Below, piece by piece: positions 53,573 through 63,258 of a DNA stretch of 64,000 bases. Source of the stretch: Calothrix sp. NIES-2098 (GTDB lineage: Bacteria; Cyanobacteriota; Cyanobacteriia; Cyanobacteriales; Nostocaceae); contig AP018172.1 of assembly GCA_002368175.1 (NCBI GenBank), positions 6,141,001 to 6,205,000 on the forward strand, read 5' to 3'. Below the pieces are notes generated by a model. The model was given only the letters and a program-made list of their open reading frames with translations, was not told the DNA's origin and did not search any database. Numbering within the stretch: position 1 is the first letter of the stretch; every line of letters begins with the position of its first letter. Both the position numbers and the translations under genes were made by a program.

Positions 53573-55792
53573 TTATACCTTAGGGGAATCTTTGACATCA
53601 TTAGCGATCGCGCCAATTAAATTCAACTTGCTCAAAATGTCTCTAGCTTGAATTAGTTCGCTTTGGGTAATCTGACCGATACGCCCTACCAATACAATGC
53701 CATTACATAAGGATGCAACGATTCTGGCATCAACTGAATCTAAAATTGCCGGAGCATCTATTAGCACTAAATCGTAGGTTTGCTCAAACAACTCAATTAG
53801 CTCTTTCATCCGTGCTGAACTCAGTAGCTTGACTGTATCTTCTGGTGTCGGGCCAGCAGTCAAAACGTCAATATCTGGATGAATCGGTTGAATGTAATCT
53901 GTAAGCGGGGTATTAGTTTCATCGACTAATAACAGAGATAAACCCCAGTCGTTAGAAAGTTCCAGAATTTTGTGCAGGCTGGGATGCTCCATATTAGCAT
54001 CAATCACAAGTACTCGGCGGTGCATATGAGCAGCGCTAGCCGCCAGCCCCAAAGTCATAGTAGTTTTTCCTTCGCCAGCTAGTGTTGAAGTCAACATTAG
54101 CGATTTAAAAGGCAGAGGATACTTTAATATTTGAAGATTTTGGTAGACCATATCCAAATTTTCGTGATATGGCAACTTAGGGCTAGTTTCTACTAAAGGA
54201 GTTACTGTTCGTTGCTTATTGCCAGCCAGCTTAAACAGCCGCTTTCTTAAACCACCTTCGCCCAGATTTGGTATGGTTCCCAGTAATCGCAGGTTTGTCA
54301 GTCTTTGAAATTGTCGTGCCGAATAAATCACATCATGAAACAGTTCCCAAATCAGGGCAGCCATAATACCTAAAATCGGCCCGATAATTAATCCTCCACC
54401 TAATAGAAATAATCTGCCACTACCTAGATAAATTCCCTTATCTGGTGCTTCCAATACTTGCCAATCAAATCCTCCCTGAGCAATTTTTAGCCCTAAAGAC
54501 TGTTGCGCTTGTAGCAGTTGTTCAAGGGTTTTGCGATTTGTTTGTACTTCTGGCAACAGACGATTATATTCAGCTATCAGGCGAGGATATTTGTTCAGTT
54601 CATTGCGCAGTCGCTGTTCGGATTCAACTAAACTTTTTTCGTTAGCTAGCAGTCCTAAAGAAGTTGTCTGGACTTGAATTACCTCTTCTACTAGCTTTAA
54701 ATCAACCCCTACCATCTGCCCTTGCGTTAATAGCGGTTGTTGAGGATTAGGTGTAATTGTCACTTTATCTCCTAAGGATCTTCCCGCCTCTTGGCGCAGT
54801 AGCGCTACTTGACTTTGGCGTTGCTGCTTAAGATTTACTATCCTTGGAGAGTTCTCTGTATACCGTAGCCGTTCTTGTGCTAGCGCTAGTTCAGTCTTTT
54901 GGATTTCATTTAATAGAGTTTGGTAGCGTGTTGATTGACTCAAACGCGAAGAAACTATGGCGTTCTGAGATGAAGACGCCATTTTTTGCTCTAAGTTTGC
55001 TTGACGAGCTCGTATATCTTGAAGCTGGGCGCGAGTAGTTTCTAATTGTTTTTGAATGTCTGCCAAAGACTCCAAGAGAATTTTACTTTGTACCTCTGGG
55101 TCAAGTAAATTATGATTTCTGCGGAATTCTTCTAAATTCTTTTCAGCTTGGCTAACTTCTTTTTTGACTTCGGGTAAGCGAGCATTAACAAAAGACAGTC
55201 CTTTATGTAAACGCTCGTTTTGTTGTTCTATATTGTAGTTTTGATAAACAGTTTGTAGTGCTTGCAGTACTCTCTGTGCTTTGAGGGGATCTTTATCTTT
55301 AAAAGTTACCTCAAATACTTGACTGGGTATTTTATTAATTCCCGTTCCCGCTTCTATTTGAGTTACTTCTAGAGGTGATTTTTCACCCTTTTCTTTTTTT
55401 CCTCGAATATCTTCTAGAGTTATATCTGGATAATTAGGACGTAGCAAATCTACAGCTTTCTCGATTAACTTAGAACTCAACATTAATTTTAACTGAGCCG
55501 TGTAATCTACAACTTGAAAGTTGGGATCTGTAAACTCGCTGTCTGTACTTCCCTGCACGTTACTGGAGCGTACCCCTTCATATAAATTGGAACTGACCAG
55601 TATTTGCATTGAACTTTGATACTTCGGTTTGGCAAAGATAGCCAGCAGGATTGCAACTGACATCACTGCACAGGAAATACCCAATATAAGATAACGTCTG
55701 TGAAACAGAATTGTGGTGAGTTGTTTGATGTCAATGGCGTTTTGTGGAGAGTTATTGAGCATTTGCCCTTGATTTAGACTAGTGTTAGTCAC
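53573..55792 (-). CDS. Wzc-like polysaccharide co-polymerase with BY-kinase-type ATPase domain
   Basis: A 739-residue inner-membrane protein that would control chain length and export of a polysaccharide. Residues 20-100 hold the Wzz domain with a membrane helix at about 34-53, a long periplasmic coiled coil spans about 190-460, and a second helix is at about 465-487. The cytoplasmic ATPase has Walker A (TLAGEGKTTMTLG, near 570-580), Walker A' (VLVIDAN) and Walker B (LVLIDAPAI). The C-terminus ends ANDVKDSPKV without the Tyr cluster of Wzc, so autophosphorylation there is unlikely. It is last in a minus-strand HEP-like cluster. Confidence 0.9.
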   Translation of the reverse strand: MTNTSLNQGQMLNNSPQNAIDIKQLTTILFHRRYLILGISCAVMSVAILLAIFAKPKYQSSMQILVSSNLYEGVRSSNVQGSTDSEFTDPNFQVVDYTAQLKLMLSSKLIEKAVDLLRPNYPDITLEDIRGKKEKGEKSPLEVTQIEAGTGINKIPSQVFEVTFKDKDPLKAQRVLQALQTVYQNYNIEQQNERLHKGLSFVNARLPEVKKEVSQAEKNLEEFRRNHNLLDPEVQSKILLESLADIQKQLETTRAQLQDIRARQANLEQKMASSSQNAIVSSRLSQSTRYQTLLNEIQKTELALAQERLRYTENSPRIVNLKQQRQSQVALLRQEAGRSLGDKVTITPNPQQPLLTQGQMVGVDLKLVEEVIQVQTTSLGLLANEKSLVESEQRLRNELNKYPRLIAEYNRLLPEVQTNRKTLEQLLQAQQSLGLKIAQGGFDWQVLEAPDKGIYLGSGRLFLLGGGLIIGPILGIMAALIWELFHDVIYSARQFQRLTNLRLLGTIPNLGEGGLRKRLFKLAGNKQRTVTPLVETSPKLPYHENLDMVYQNLQILKYPLPFKSLMLTSTLAGEGKTTMTLGLAASAAHMHRRVLVIDANMEHPSLHKILELSNDWGLSLLLVDETNTPLTDYIQPIHPDIDVLTAGPTPEDTVKLLSSARMKELIELFEQTYDLVLIDAPAILDSVDARIVASLCNGIVLVGRIGQITQSELIQARDILSKLNLIGAIANDVKDSPKV

Positions 55793-56098
55793 TATAAAAT
55801 CCTCTAAACTCGAAATAATAAATCAGGAAGATTTGGAGAAAATCTCTTTGAGGTGAATTTTTGGTTAAACTATAGACGTCATTTTAGTCTAAAGGATTCC
55901 TAGCGCAAAGAAATAATTTATTTTCAATAATTACACTGAGACTAATTGTAATTGATGTTTTATATCTAACAAAAAACAAAAGTAAGATAATAAATTTATT
56001 ATACTGTAATTGATACCTAAATCTAAGTGAAAGCCTCATGCTAGTTCGGATTAGCAATTGTTATTAACTAAAAAGATTAGCAAGCAAATAAAAAGCAA
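55793..56098. other. 306-bp AT-rich gap inside the polysaccharide cluster
   Basis: Separates the Wzc-like gene from the glycosyltransferase paralogues on the same strand. Very AT-rich, no coding frame; may hold a promoter for the Wzc-like gene. Confidence 0.45.
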
Positions 56099-57031
56099 TT
56101 AACTGCTTTTTATTAATCGTAAATAACTCTTATCCAGTATTTCTCTAATTTTGCGTTTCATTCTATATGTCAGGCTGAGATGAAATTGAGTTTGCTGGGT
56201 AAATTTATCGGCTTGTGCATCACGAATCATAAACGCTGGATGTTTGAGAGGAAATTCCATTGCTTGAGTAGGATGATTAGCAAAGGGGCTGTAAATATCT
56301 TTTGTATTATGAGCCTCAGTACTAAAGCCAATGTTAGAAACTAAGTTGACATTTGGCAGAATTGTTAAACCATTTTGTAGCCAAGATGTCAAAGTCCAAG
56401 GATAATCCCAAGTATCAATTTGGCCTTCATAGCAAGTTTGAAAAATATTAGTCCAGTAGCGAACAGCAGTTGAATTATCAAGTATATCTTGTAGCCAGTT
56501 ATTATTTTTGATGGCTAACCAATGTTTCATTTCTAAATCATACTGTTGCCATGCTCTACGCCAAGTTGCCCATCCCCAAATTAGGGGATAACAAGAAAAG
56601 TAATAGCTATCTTCGGTACGCCGACGACCAAATTGAAAATTATTGCCGGAGATTGTCATAATGCGTTGGTCGTGACGATATTTATCTAACAATTCCTCAC
56701 AATAGGGAAAAAATGTTGGATGTGGTAAACAATCATATTCAAGAATAATGGCTTCTTCTACTTGCTTAAATGCCCAGTTTAGTCCTGTGGCTATACGTAT
56801 CTTTGCTCCTAAATTTTCCTCAGAGTAGTTTTTGAGGATTGTGCAGTCCCAATCAACTTGCTCGATAATTTTGCGAGTAGCAGCACAGTTGTCTACATCA
56901 TCAGGGTAATCTGGACGAGAACCATCAGCAATTACTAATAGTTTGGGAGGTTTCACCTGACGAATAGACTCAAACACTTGGGCTGTAATCTCTGGTTTAT
57001 TAAAGATGATAAAAACAACAGCAGTATTCAT
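56099..57031 (-). CDS. Glycosyltransferase paralogue B (altered acidic motif)
   Basis: A soluble GT-A-fold enzyme of 310 residues resembling the GNT-I/HlpA-like sugar transferases (NTAVVFIIFNKPEITAQVFESIRQ, then LLVIADG). It is closely related to the next gene upstream. Where that copy has LEDDCVPHP, the presumed metal-binding acidic motif, this one reads LEYDCLPHP, with Tyr replacing the first Asp of the pair. Otherwise the conserved blocks (GNNFQFGRRRT, YPLIWGWATWRRAW) are intact. The change may reduce or alter activity. Confidence 0.82.
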   Translation of the reverse strand: MNTAVVFIIFNKPEITAQVFESIRQVKPPKLLVIADGSRPDYPDDVDNCAATRKIIEQVDWDCTILKNYSEENLGAKIRIATGLNWAFKQVEEAIILEYDCLPHPTFFPYCEELLDKYRHDQRIMTISGNNFQFGRRRTEDSYYFSCYPLIWGWATWRRAWQQYDLEMKHWLAIKNNNWLQDILDNSTAVRYWTNIFQTCYEGQIDTWDYPWTLTSWLQNGLTILPNVNLVSNIGFSTEAHNTKDIYSPFANHPTQAMEFPLKHPAFMIRDAQADKFTQQTQFHLSLTYRMKRKIREILDKSYLRLIKSS

Positions 57032-57086
57032 AATTTATGTTGATATTAAAGTTTTGCTAATGCCGAACCTACTAGTCAACAATAAA

Positions 57087-57998
57087 TTAACTGAAAAATT
57101 GCAGTTTTTTTTTGACTAAACGTTTTACTTGCGACATCAAACTGAAACGAAACTGAGTTTGTTGTGTAAATCGATCGGCTTGTGCATCACGAATCATAAA
57201 CTCTGGATGTTTAAGCGGAAATTCTATTGCTTGATTGGGATAATTGGCAAAAGGACTATAAATATCTTTTGTATTGTGAGCTTCGGTACTAAAGCCAATG
57301 TTAGAAACTAAGTTAACATTTGGCAGAATTGTTAAACCATTTTGTAGCCAAGATGTCAAAGTCCAGGGAAAAGCCCAGGAATCAATATTTCCTTGATAGC
57401 AATTTTGAAAAATATTAGTCCAGTAGCGAACAGCAGTCGAATCATCAAGTATATCTTGTAGCAAGTTATCATCTCTGATGGTTAACCAATGTTTCATTTC
57501 GATATCATATTGTTGCCATGCTCTGCGCCAAGTTGCCCATCCCCAAATTAGCGGATAGCGGGAAAAGTAATAGCTATACTTTGTACGGCGACGACCAAAC
57601 TGAAAATTGTTCCCGGAAATTGTCATGATGCGTTGGTCGTGGCGATATTTATCTAATAGTTCCTCGCAATATTTAAAAAATGTTGGATGGGGAACGCAAT
57701 CATCTTCAAGAATAATTGCTTCTTCTACTTGCTGAAATACCCAATTTAGTCCTGTTGCTATGCGCTGTTTACAACCAAGATTGATAGGAGAAGAGTTTTT
57801 AATTACTTGACAATTCCAATCAATTTTATCTAAGATTTTATTGCTAGTAGCGCACTTTGCAATATCTTCTGGATGTTGCGGGCGCGGGCCGTCAGCAATT
57901 ACTAAAAGCTTAGAAGGTTTAGCCTGACGAATTACTTCAAATACTTTTGCTGTGGTGTCTGGTTTATTAAAGATAATTAAGACGACAGCAGTGTTCAT
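57087..57998 (-). CDS. Glycosyltransferase paralogue A
   Basis: A 303-residue GT-A-fold protein with the intact acidic motif LEDDCVPHP (near residue 98), and the same GNNFQFGRRRT, PLIWGWATWRRAWQQYD and LVSNIGFSTEAHNT blocks as its sister 55 bp downstream. High similarity along the full length indicates a local tandem duplication, with drift mostly in the first 100 residues and the tail. It probably adds a sugar to the repeat unit of the cluster's polysaccharide. The donor and acceptor cannot be told from sequence. Confidence 0.84.
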   Translation of the reverse strand: MNTAVVLIIFNKPDTTAKVFEVIRQAKPSKLLVIADGPRPQHPEDIAKCATSNKILDKIDWNCQVIKNSSPINLGCKQRIATGLNWVFQQVEEAIILEDDCVPHPTFFKYCEELLDKYRHDQRIMTISGNNFQFGRRRTKYSYYFSRYPLIWGWATWRRAWQQYDIEMKHWLTIRDDNLLQDILDDSTAVRYWTNIFQNCYQGNIDSWAFPWTLTSWLQNGLTILPNVNLVSNIGFSTEAHNTKDIYSPFANYPNQAIEFPLKHPEFMIRDAQADRFTQQTQFRFSLMSQVKRLVKKKLQFFS

Positions 57999-58192
57999 AA
58001 CTACATTTTAAAATGTATGCGATCTCTGAGAACATTAGATTTCTTGAAATAGGATTTAAAAATATTTACGATTTGGGTAAATAAAGATAATTTATCTATA
58101 ATAAACGGTATTTATCTTTAGTTGCATTTTTATCAGTGATGTTTCTATAAAAGGTTTATTTCTGAATCGCAACTACAGACTTGATGCCATAT

Positions 58193-60049
58193 TCAATTAG
58201 AGCTAATTTGGCCTAACTGAGACTGCATTTGGTGATATTGCCAGAACTTACCATGCTGTTGCAAAAGTTCTTGGTATCCCCCTTGTTCTACAATGTGCCC
58301 TTGTTCGAGTACGATAATTTTGTCGGCTCGAAAAATTGTCGATAGCCGATGAGCGATCGCAATTACTGTTCTACCTACTGCTAGCTTTTCGAGGGAATCC
58401 TGAATCAGGCGTTCGGAAACAGAGTCGAGGGCGGAAGTGGCTTCATCGAGAATCAAAATTTCTGGGTTGCGTAACAAGGCGCGGGCTATAGCAATGCGTT
58501 GGCGTTGTCCTCCCGATAACCGCACTCCGCGATCGCCTAGTTTGGTATTAAATCCTTGGGGTAACTCTAAAATAAATTCCAGCGCATTGGCTTGGATTGC
58601 AGCTTGCTCAATTGCTGCATCATCTACTCCTTCTAAGCCATAGGCAATATTGTTGTGTACGGTTGTATTGAAAATAAACGTATCTTGGCTGACTACCGCC
58701 ATGCGCGATCGCAGAGATTTAAGCTGAAATTGGCGTAAGTCCATGCCATCAACCAAAATTTTGCCTGCGGTCGGATCGTAGAAGCGCATTAACAAATCTG
58801 CTAGGGTGGTCTTACCAGAACCAGAAGCCCCCACTAATGCTACCATCTGATTGCGTTCGATGGTGAAGGTGATATTTTCTAGTACTAATTTGCGATTGTC
58901 GTAACTAAAATTTACATGAATCAATTCGAGCGATCGCTTTAAGCCAGAAAACTCCCGTTCTCCATCTTGCATATAAGGTTTATTATCCGTCCTTAACAGT
59001 TCGTGAACGCTTCTGAGCGAACCGTAATAAGTAGCAATTAATCCCCACGAACTGTTCATATGGGAAATTATTGGTAGCAAGCGAAACAAGGCAAAAAGAA
59101 AAGCTAGTAACAGTACTACATGAAGCTTACCACTCGCTACGAGGGTAGTTACTGCCACCAGAATTATGCCAATTAAAATTGTTGTGGCGATCGCCTCAAT
59201 TAATGGTTGCACAATTCCACTCATGGAATTCATTTTCAACCAAGCTTTCATAACTTGCTGTGCAACTTGGTAGAAACGTCTCCGTTCATAATCATGTGTC
59301 CAAAATGCCTGCACAGTGCGCACACCATTCACAAATTCTACAGCCGTGGATGCTAACTCACTAGCAGTAGTTGTCATTTCTACGCTAGCTGCACGCACTC
59401 GCCGGATCAAATTTGATGCGCCTGCTGCTAATAAGCTAAATAAAATAACTGTGGCTAAAGTCAATTGCCAAGAAATCACAAACATGGCAATAGTGTATGC
59501 CACAATAATGCAACTTTTGCTCACAAAATTAATGACTTCATTAAAAGCGTAGCTAATTTCACCTACCTCTGTAGAGAATGTTTGAAAAAGTTCTCCAGAA
59601 CGCTTTTGTGTATAGTAACTTAAGCTCAAATGTTGCAACTGCTCAAAAATTTGTTTGCGCAGACTATCGATTAAACGTACTTCACAATATTTAGCGGTAT
59701 AACGTCCTAGGTAAGTGAAGATGGCACGCGCCCAAACATTTAATAAAATTAAGCCTGATATGCGATATATGCGCTCAGATATATTAGCTTTCGTTCCTAA
59801 AATCCAAATATCGAACCATCCGATTCCTGTTTGTAGCGGTGGCTGGTTGACATTTGTTAAACATTGTAATAAAAATGCCACCAAACCTATCCCTGTTGCT
59901 TCCAGAAATGCTCCGATTAAAGTGAATAATATTGCTAGAGCCGCAATTCCTCTCAATGGCTGAAACGAATTGATAATTAGATAGTGTTCCTGCCAAAATT
60001 TGGTTTTTATTAGCAGTTTGCCGATGAGTTTAGGTATCTCTGTTTGCAT
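58193..60049 (-). CDS. hepA: HepA-like ABC exporter (fused membrane and ATPase domains)
   Basis: A 618-residue type I ABC half-transporter of the MsbA group. The first 340 residues hold six membrane helices. The ATPase half has Walker A (VALVGASGSGKTTLAD), the LSGGQRQRIAIARALL signature, Walker B (ILILDEATSALD) and the switch His in IAHRLSTI. In Anabaena, HepA of this type exports or assembles the heterocyst envelope polysaccharide. The surrounding glycosyltransferases, Wzc-like and HepC-like genes support that assignment, which stays inference. A general lipid flippase is the alternative. Confidence 0.78.
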   Translation of the reverse strand: MQTEIPKLIGKLLIKTKFWQEHYLIINSFQPLRGIAALAILFTLIGAFLEATGIGLVAFLLQCLTNVNQPPLQTGIGWFDIWILGTKANISERIYRISGLILLNVWARAIFTYLGRYTAKYCEVRLIDSLRKQIFEQLQHLSLSYYTQKRSGELFQTFSTEVGEISYAFNEVINFVSKSCIIVAYTIAMFVISWQLTLATVILFSLLAAGASNLIRRVRAASVEMTTTASELASTAVEFVNGVRTVQAFWTHDYERRRFYQVAQQVMKAWLKMNSMSGIVQPLIEAIATTILIGIILVAVTTLVASGKLHVVLLLAFLFALFRLLPIISHMNSSWGLIATYYGSLRSVHELLRTDNKPYMQDGEREFSGLKRSLELIHVNFSYDNRKLVLENITFTIERNQMVALVGASGSGKTTLADLLMRFYDPTAGKILVDGMDLRQFQLKSLRSRMAVVSQDTFIFNTTVHNNIAYGLEGVDDAAIEQAAIQANALEFILELPQGFNTKLGDRGVRLSGGQRQRIAIARALLRNPEILILDEATSALDSVSERLIQDSLEKLAVGRTVIAIAHRLSTIFRADKIIVLEQGHIVEQGGYQELLQQHGKFWQYHQMQSQLGQISSN

Positions 60050-60086
60050 AAATATTTTTAGGTTGCGGTTGTACTAGTTAAATCAT

Positions 60087-61013
60087 TCACCTCAAAGAAA
60101 CAATATTTTTTTGCAACCCTTTATGTATTATTGATTTTAGTAAACGCAGAGAATTTTTGATTTGTGACTTTAACGTTAGCAGCCAGAGTACTAACTGCCA
60201 TCTTTTTTGATAAGGTCTATATTTGGCAAAAAACTTCAAGGCAGAAACTATATGCACTAATCGCAGATAGTTAAATAGCGAACTAGTGCTTGAACGTTGA
60301 TAAATATGTAGTGCAGAAGCTTCGGGTTGAAATAAAACTCGATAACCATTTTGCCAAGCATCCAAACACAAACTTACATCTTCAAAATATAAGAAAAAAC
60401 GTTCATCAAATAAGCCATATCGCGCAATGTATTCTCCCGATACCATCATAAAAGCTCCTATTGCCCAGTTGACTTCAACTGCTTTTTGGGGAGGCGACAT
60501 CTGCTCGTAGTAGTAATCGAAGGGATGTAATAAAGTTTGCAGCGTCTCGCCTAATAACTGCTTGAGGATTAAGTATGTAAAAGTGGGGAATCTGCGGATG
60601 GAAGGTTGTACCGAACGATCTAGATAAACTAACTTAGGGCAAACGATCGCAATATCTCGGTCTGAGTTCAATGTTGTAGCTAACTTAGTAATTACCTCAG
60701 GCTTAAATGTCACATCTGGATTTACTAATACATACATTCTACTGGGTGAAGCGGCAACTGCGCGATTATTACCTGTGGCGAAACCTAAGTTTTGCTTACC
60801 TTTAATTCCGATAAAGGTCTGGGGATATTTTCTGCTAAATTCATCAAGAATTTGCGGGCAATTATCAATAGAGGCATTGTCATAAACTACGATTCTGCTT
60901 GTATGTGGATAATATTTGTGAATTGCTGCCAAGCATGACTCGATTGCGCCTCTTAAAGTCCGAGCCGAGTTCCAGGAAACAATAATAAAAGAAAGCTCAA
61001 CGATCGATGTCAT
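60087..61013 (-). CDS. GT2 glycosyltransferase, rhamnosyltransferase-like
   Basis: A 308-residue family 2 enzyme: FIIVSWNSARTLRGAIESCL at the N-terminus, VVYDNASIDN (nucleotide-sugar contact), VLVNPDVTF (DxD-like site) and a later WAIGAFMMVSGEYIARYGLFDERFFLYFEDVSLC block, as in WbbL-type rhamnosyltransferases. The C-terminal 80 residues are basic and may touch the membrane. It leads the minus-strand operon with only 37 bp to the ABC exporter gene, so the two are almost certainly co-transcribed and it acts in the same polysaccharide pathway. Confidence 0.87.
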   Translation of the reverse strand: MTSIVELSFIIVSWNSARTLRGAIESCLAAIHKYYPHTSRIVVYDNASIDNCPQILDEFSRKYPQTFIGIKGKQNLGFATGNNRAVAASPSRMYVLVNPDVTFKPEVITKLATTLNSDRDIAIVCPKLVYLDRSVQPSIRRFPTFTYLILKQLLGETLQTLLHPFDYYYEQMSPPQKAVEVNWAIGAFMMVSGEYIARYGLFDERFFLYFEDVSLCLDAWQNGYRVLFQPEASALHIYQRSSTSSLFNYLRLVHIVSALKFFAKYRPYQKRWQLVLWLLTLKSQIKNSLRLLKSIIHKGLQKNIVSLR

Positions 61014-62256
61014 GATCTACACACCCTCATAAACACTTCTTTGTGTGTAAAGGCGATAAGGCTGCCATCCCCATCCAAATTAACTAAATTTTGAATAAAT
61101 TTATACCAACAATAATTTACGCTTTTTTCATCCATGAAGTTAATTTAGAAACATCTTAACGGTCAAATTTCACGTTTAATTACTGAATTATTTGTTATCT
61201 ATATATAGATATATAGATAGCAATCCATACCGCACGATAAGGATATTAAAGTCATTTTGTCAAATAGTTATGCTAGAGCATCACAATTTTCCTCATCGAA
61301 GTATTAATTTTAATCGACTGAGAATATCGAGAGTAGAATCAACGTCTTTACAGAGTCAACCTGTCTCATAAATTGTACTATCTTCTCACTAATTTACTAC
61401 TTTGCAACCTAAGTAATAAGATATTTTTTTATACATTTTTTTATTTAGGATCTTGGAGAAAATTCTGTTGACTAGCCGAAATACTGGAGATTTAATTACT
61501 GCCATTCGATATTTTTATGTATTTTATTTTACCAAAAAAATATTTAATTATCTGAATTTTTAGCCGATAAAATAATACCAACTGGAAAAACGATCGCAAA
61601 GAGTAGATTCGCCAAAAGCAGGCGCAGCAAGAGATTCTCTATCCTAAAGCTCAGATTTCAAATCCCAAATGGTATAAGTAAAATCAAGCTTTTTGAGAAA
61701 ATACACATAAGTACCCAGTTAATAAGTTAACTTTCCTGTATAATCTAAGTTATAATTTCATAGAAAATTTATTTAGCAAGTAAAAAAAGTAAATTTTAGG
61801 ATTACTTGCTGGAAGTTATATACCAATGAGGCTTGATTAATATACCTAAGGATCTCTGCGGTAATATGACTAGAATTTTGAGTCATGATGTGTTATGTCA
61901 AGCAATGGAGTTAGTGAGATGCTCATTAATTGTTCTTATCTTTATGCCAAAGAAGTCAGAGATATTCTTAATCAGTTGTAATCGATGGCAAGATATCTGC
62001 TGAGGCTGTTGAAGATGTTGAAAATACAACAGAATATATAACCTTGTTTTTCCGTACTTGAAATTGATGCTTTATTCCAATTACCAGTATTAAATTAACA
62101 AGTGATTTAACTGATGCAGATATTTAATTGTTGATGATTTTGGGATGTCTATCCAATTGTCATAGAGATAGTAACGTCTATGCAATCATCAGGTTTAGCA
62201 GATAACTTTGCAAATAGCCTGCATACATAAGCGATCAAAATATTACTCTGCAAAAT
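61014..62256. promoter_or_regulatory. 1.24-kb AT-rich divergent control region of the HEP-like genes
   Basis: Separates the minus-strand operon from the hepC-like gene and should carry both promoters. It holds a perfect 16-bp palindrome TATCTATATATAGATA at 61196-61211, an extended -10-like TATAAT at 61739-61744, and an 8-bp stem AGCAAGTA/TACTTGCT at 61775-61810. Anabaena hepA and hepC are known for long regulatory leaders, so the length is in keeping. No convincing GTA-N8-TAC NtcA site found. A 20-codon frame at 61918 and in-phase-like text after it may be a gene remnant. Confidence 0.5.
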
Positions 62257-63165
62257 ATGCCTGATTCATACAAGTCAACATCTGCGACTGCTACGCCTGA
62301 TTTGGATAAACAGTTATTTGGCAATCAGCAATTTTTAGCGCAGGTGGACTCTTGGAATTATCAAGTTACTGGCTTTAAAGAATATGCTACTCAATCTAGT
62401 ATCGCCAATACCAGCCTCGGCTACAAAATTAAACTTCGTCAAGGACAACTGCTAGTCAGACAGGCGGAAAACCTAGAAGATATTCATCTGCTTTCCTATC
62501 GCAACGAGCAATTTTTGACTGAGTGGTTGCAGTACTCTCCGGCTGGTTTGGTGCGTATAGATGCAGCATTTGGTGAATTAAAACTGAAAACATGGGCAAA
62601 CCTATGCAACCGCTTTGGGAAAAGAATCTTCTTGCGGATACCGCGATACCGACAACTACCTGAATACTCTAGCCCAATTCGCTGGTGCTGCAAGCGATCG
62701 CTTGACTGGGCGATCGCCGCAGCTCTATTAATTATACTTAGCCCCCTATTATTAATGCTGGCCGTCCTCAATCGCATCAGTTCACCAGAACCAGTAATTA
62801 CTAAAAAATGGTGCGTAGGCAGAAGAGGCAAACTATTTTACCTTTACAACTTTCGCTGCACAACATGGAGCAACTTAGATAAATTACCCCAGTTGTTCAA
62901 CATTCTCCAAGGCGACATGAGTTTTGTCGGACGACACCCTCAGCCATTGTACGACGCCATCAATATCAGCCCACAACAGCAGCAGTTATTAAATGCTTTA
63001 CCAGGTATTACAGGAGTATGGCAAGTAAAAAATCAATTCAACTTATCGCTAGCAGATAAAATTGATGCTGAAAAGCAGTATTTAAAGTCTTGGTCTTTGT
63101 GGCAAGATTTCAAAATTCTTTTAATTAGAATTACCCAGAAATTTTTTGGGAAAGCCAACTCTTAA
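62257..63165 (+). CDS. hepC: HepC-like undecaprenyl-phosphate sugar transferase
   Basis: A 302-residue bacterial sugar transferase. The first 140 residues are a cyanobacterial extension (KQLFGNQQFLAQVDSWNYQ...). One membrane helix follows (LDWAIAAALLIILSPLLLMLAVLNRISSPEPV), then the catalytic block with DKLPQLFNILQGDMSFVGRHPQP and the final LPGITGVWQVK, which are the hallmarks of WcaJ/WbaP-type initiating enzymes. In Anabaena, HepC of this type is needed for the heterocyst envelope polysaccharide. It would start repeat-unit assembly for the cluster. The N-terminal extension and location support HepC. Confidence 0.82.
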   Translation: MPDSYKSTSATATPDLDKQLFGNQQFLAQVDSWNYQVTGFKEYATQSSIANTSLGYKIKLRQGQLLVRQAENLEDIHLLSYRNEQFLTEWLQYSPAGLVRIDAAFGELKLKTWANLCNRFGKRIFLRIPRYRQLPEYSSPIRWCCKRSLDWAIAAALLIILSPLLLMLAVLNRISSPEPVITKKWCVGRRGKLFYLYNFRCTTWSNLDKLPQLFNILQGDMSFVGRHPQPLYDAINISPQQQQLLNALPGITGVWQVKNQFNLSLADKIDAEKQYLKSWSLWQDFKILLIRITQKFFGKANS

Positions 63166-63258
63166 TTACACCACTACGCGACGGACACTTTCCTCCACGG
63201 AGGGAACCTCCCCACGCAAGTGTTCTCCTCTGCGTGAGAAAATAACAAAATTAGCCAG
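63166..63258. repeat. GC-rich spacer with palindromic repeat units
   Basis: Short gap with GCGACGGACAC, CTCCACGGAGG and GCGTGAG units, of the same flavour as the GC-rich block at 12850-13080. CCTCCACGGAGG is a near-perfect small hairpin. Confidence 0.5.

Noticed and set aside
61700..61750. NtcA-type site upstream of the hepC-like gene
   Set aside because: GTA followed by N8 ends in ATA rather than TAC and the spacing to the TATAAT is wrong.
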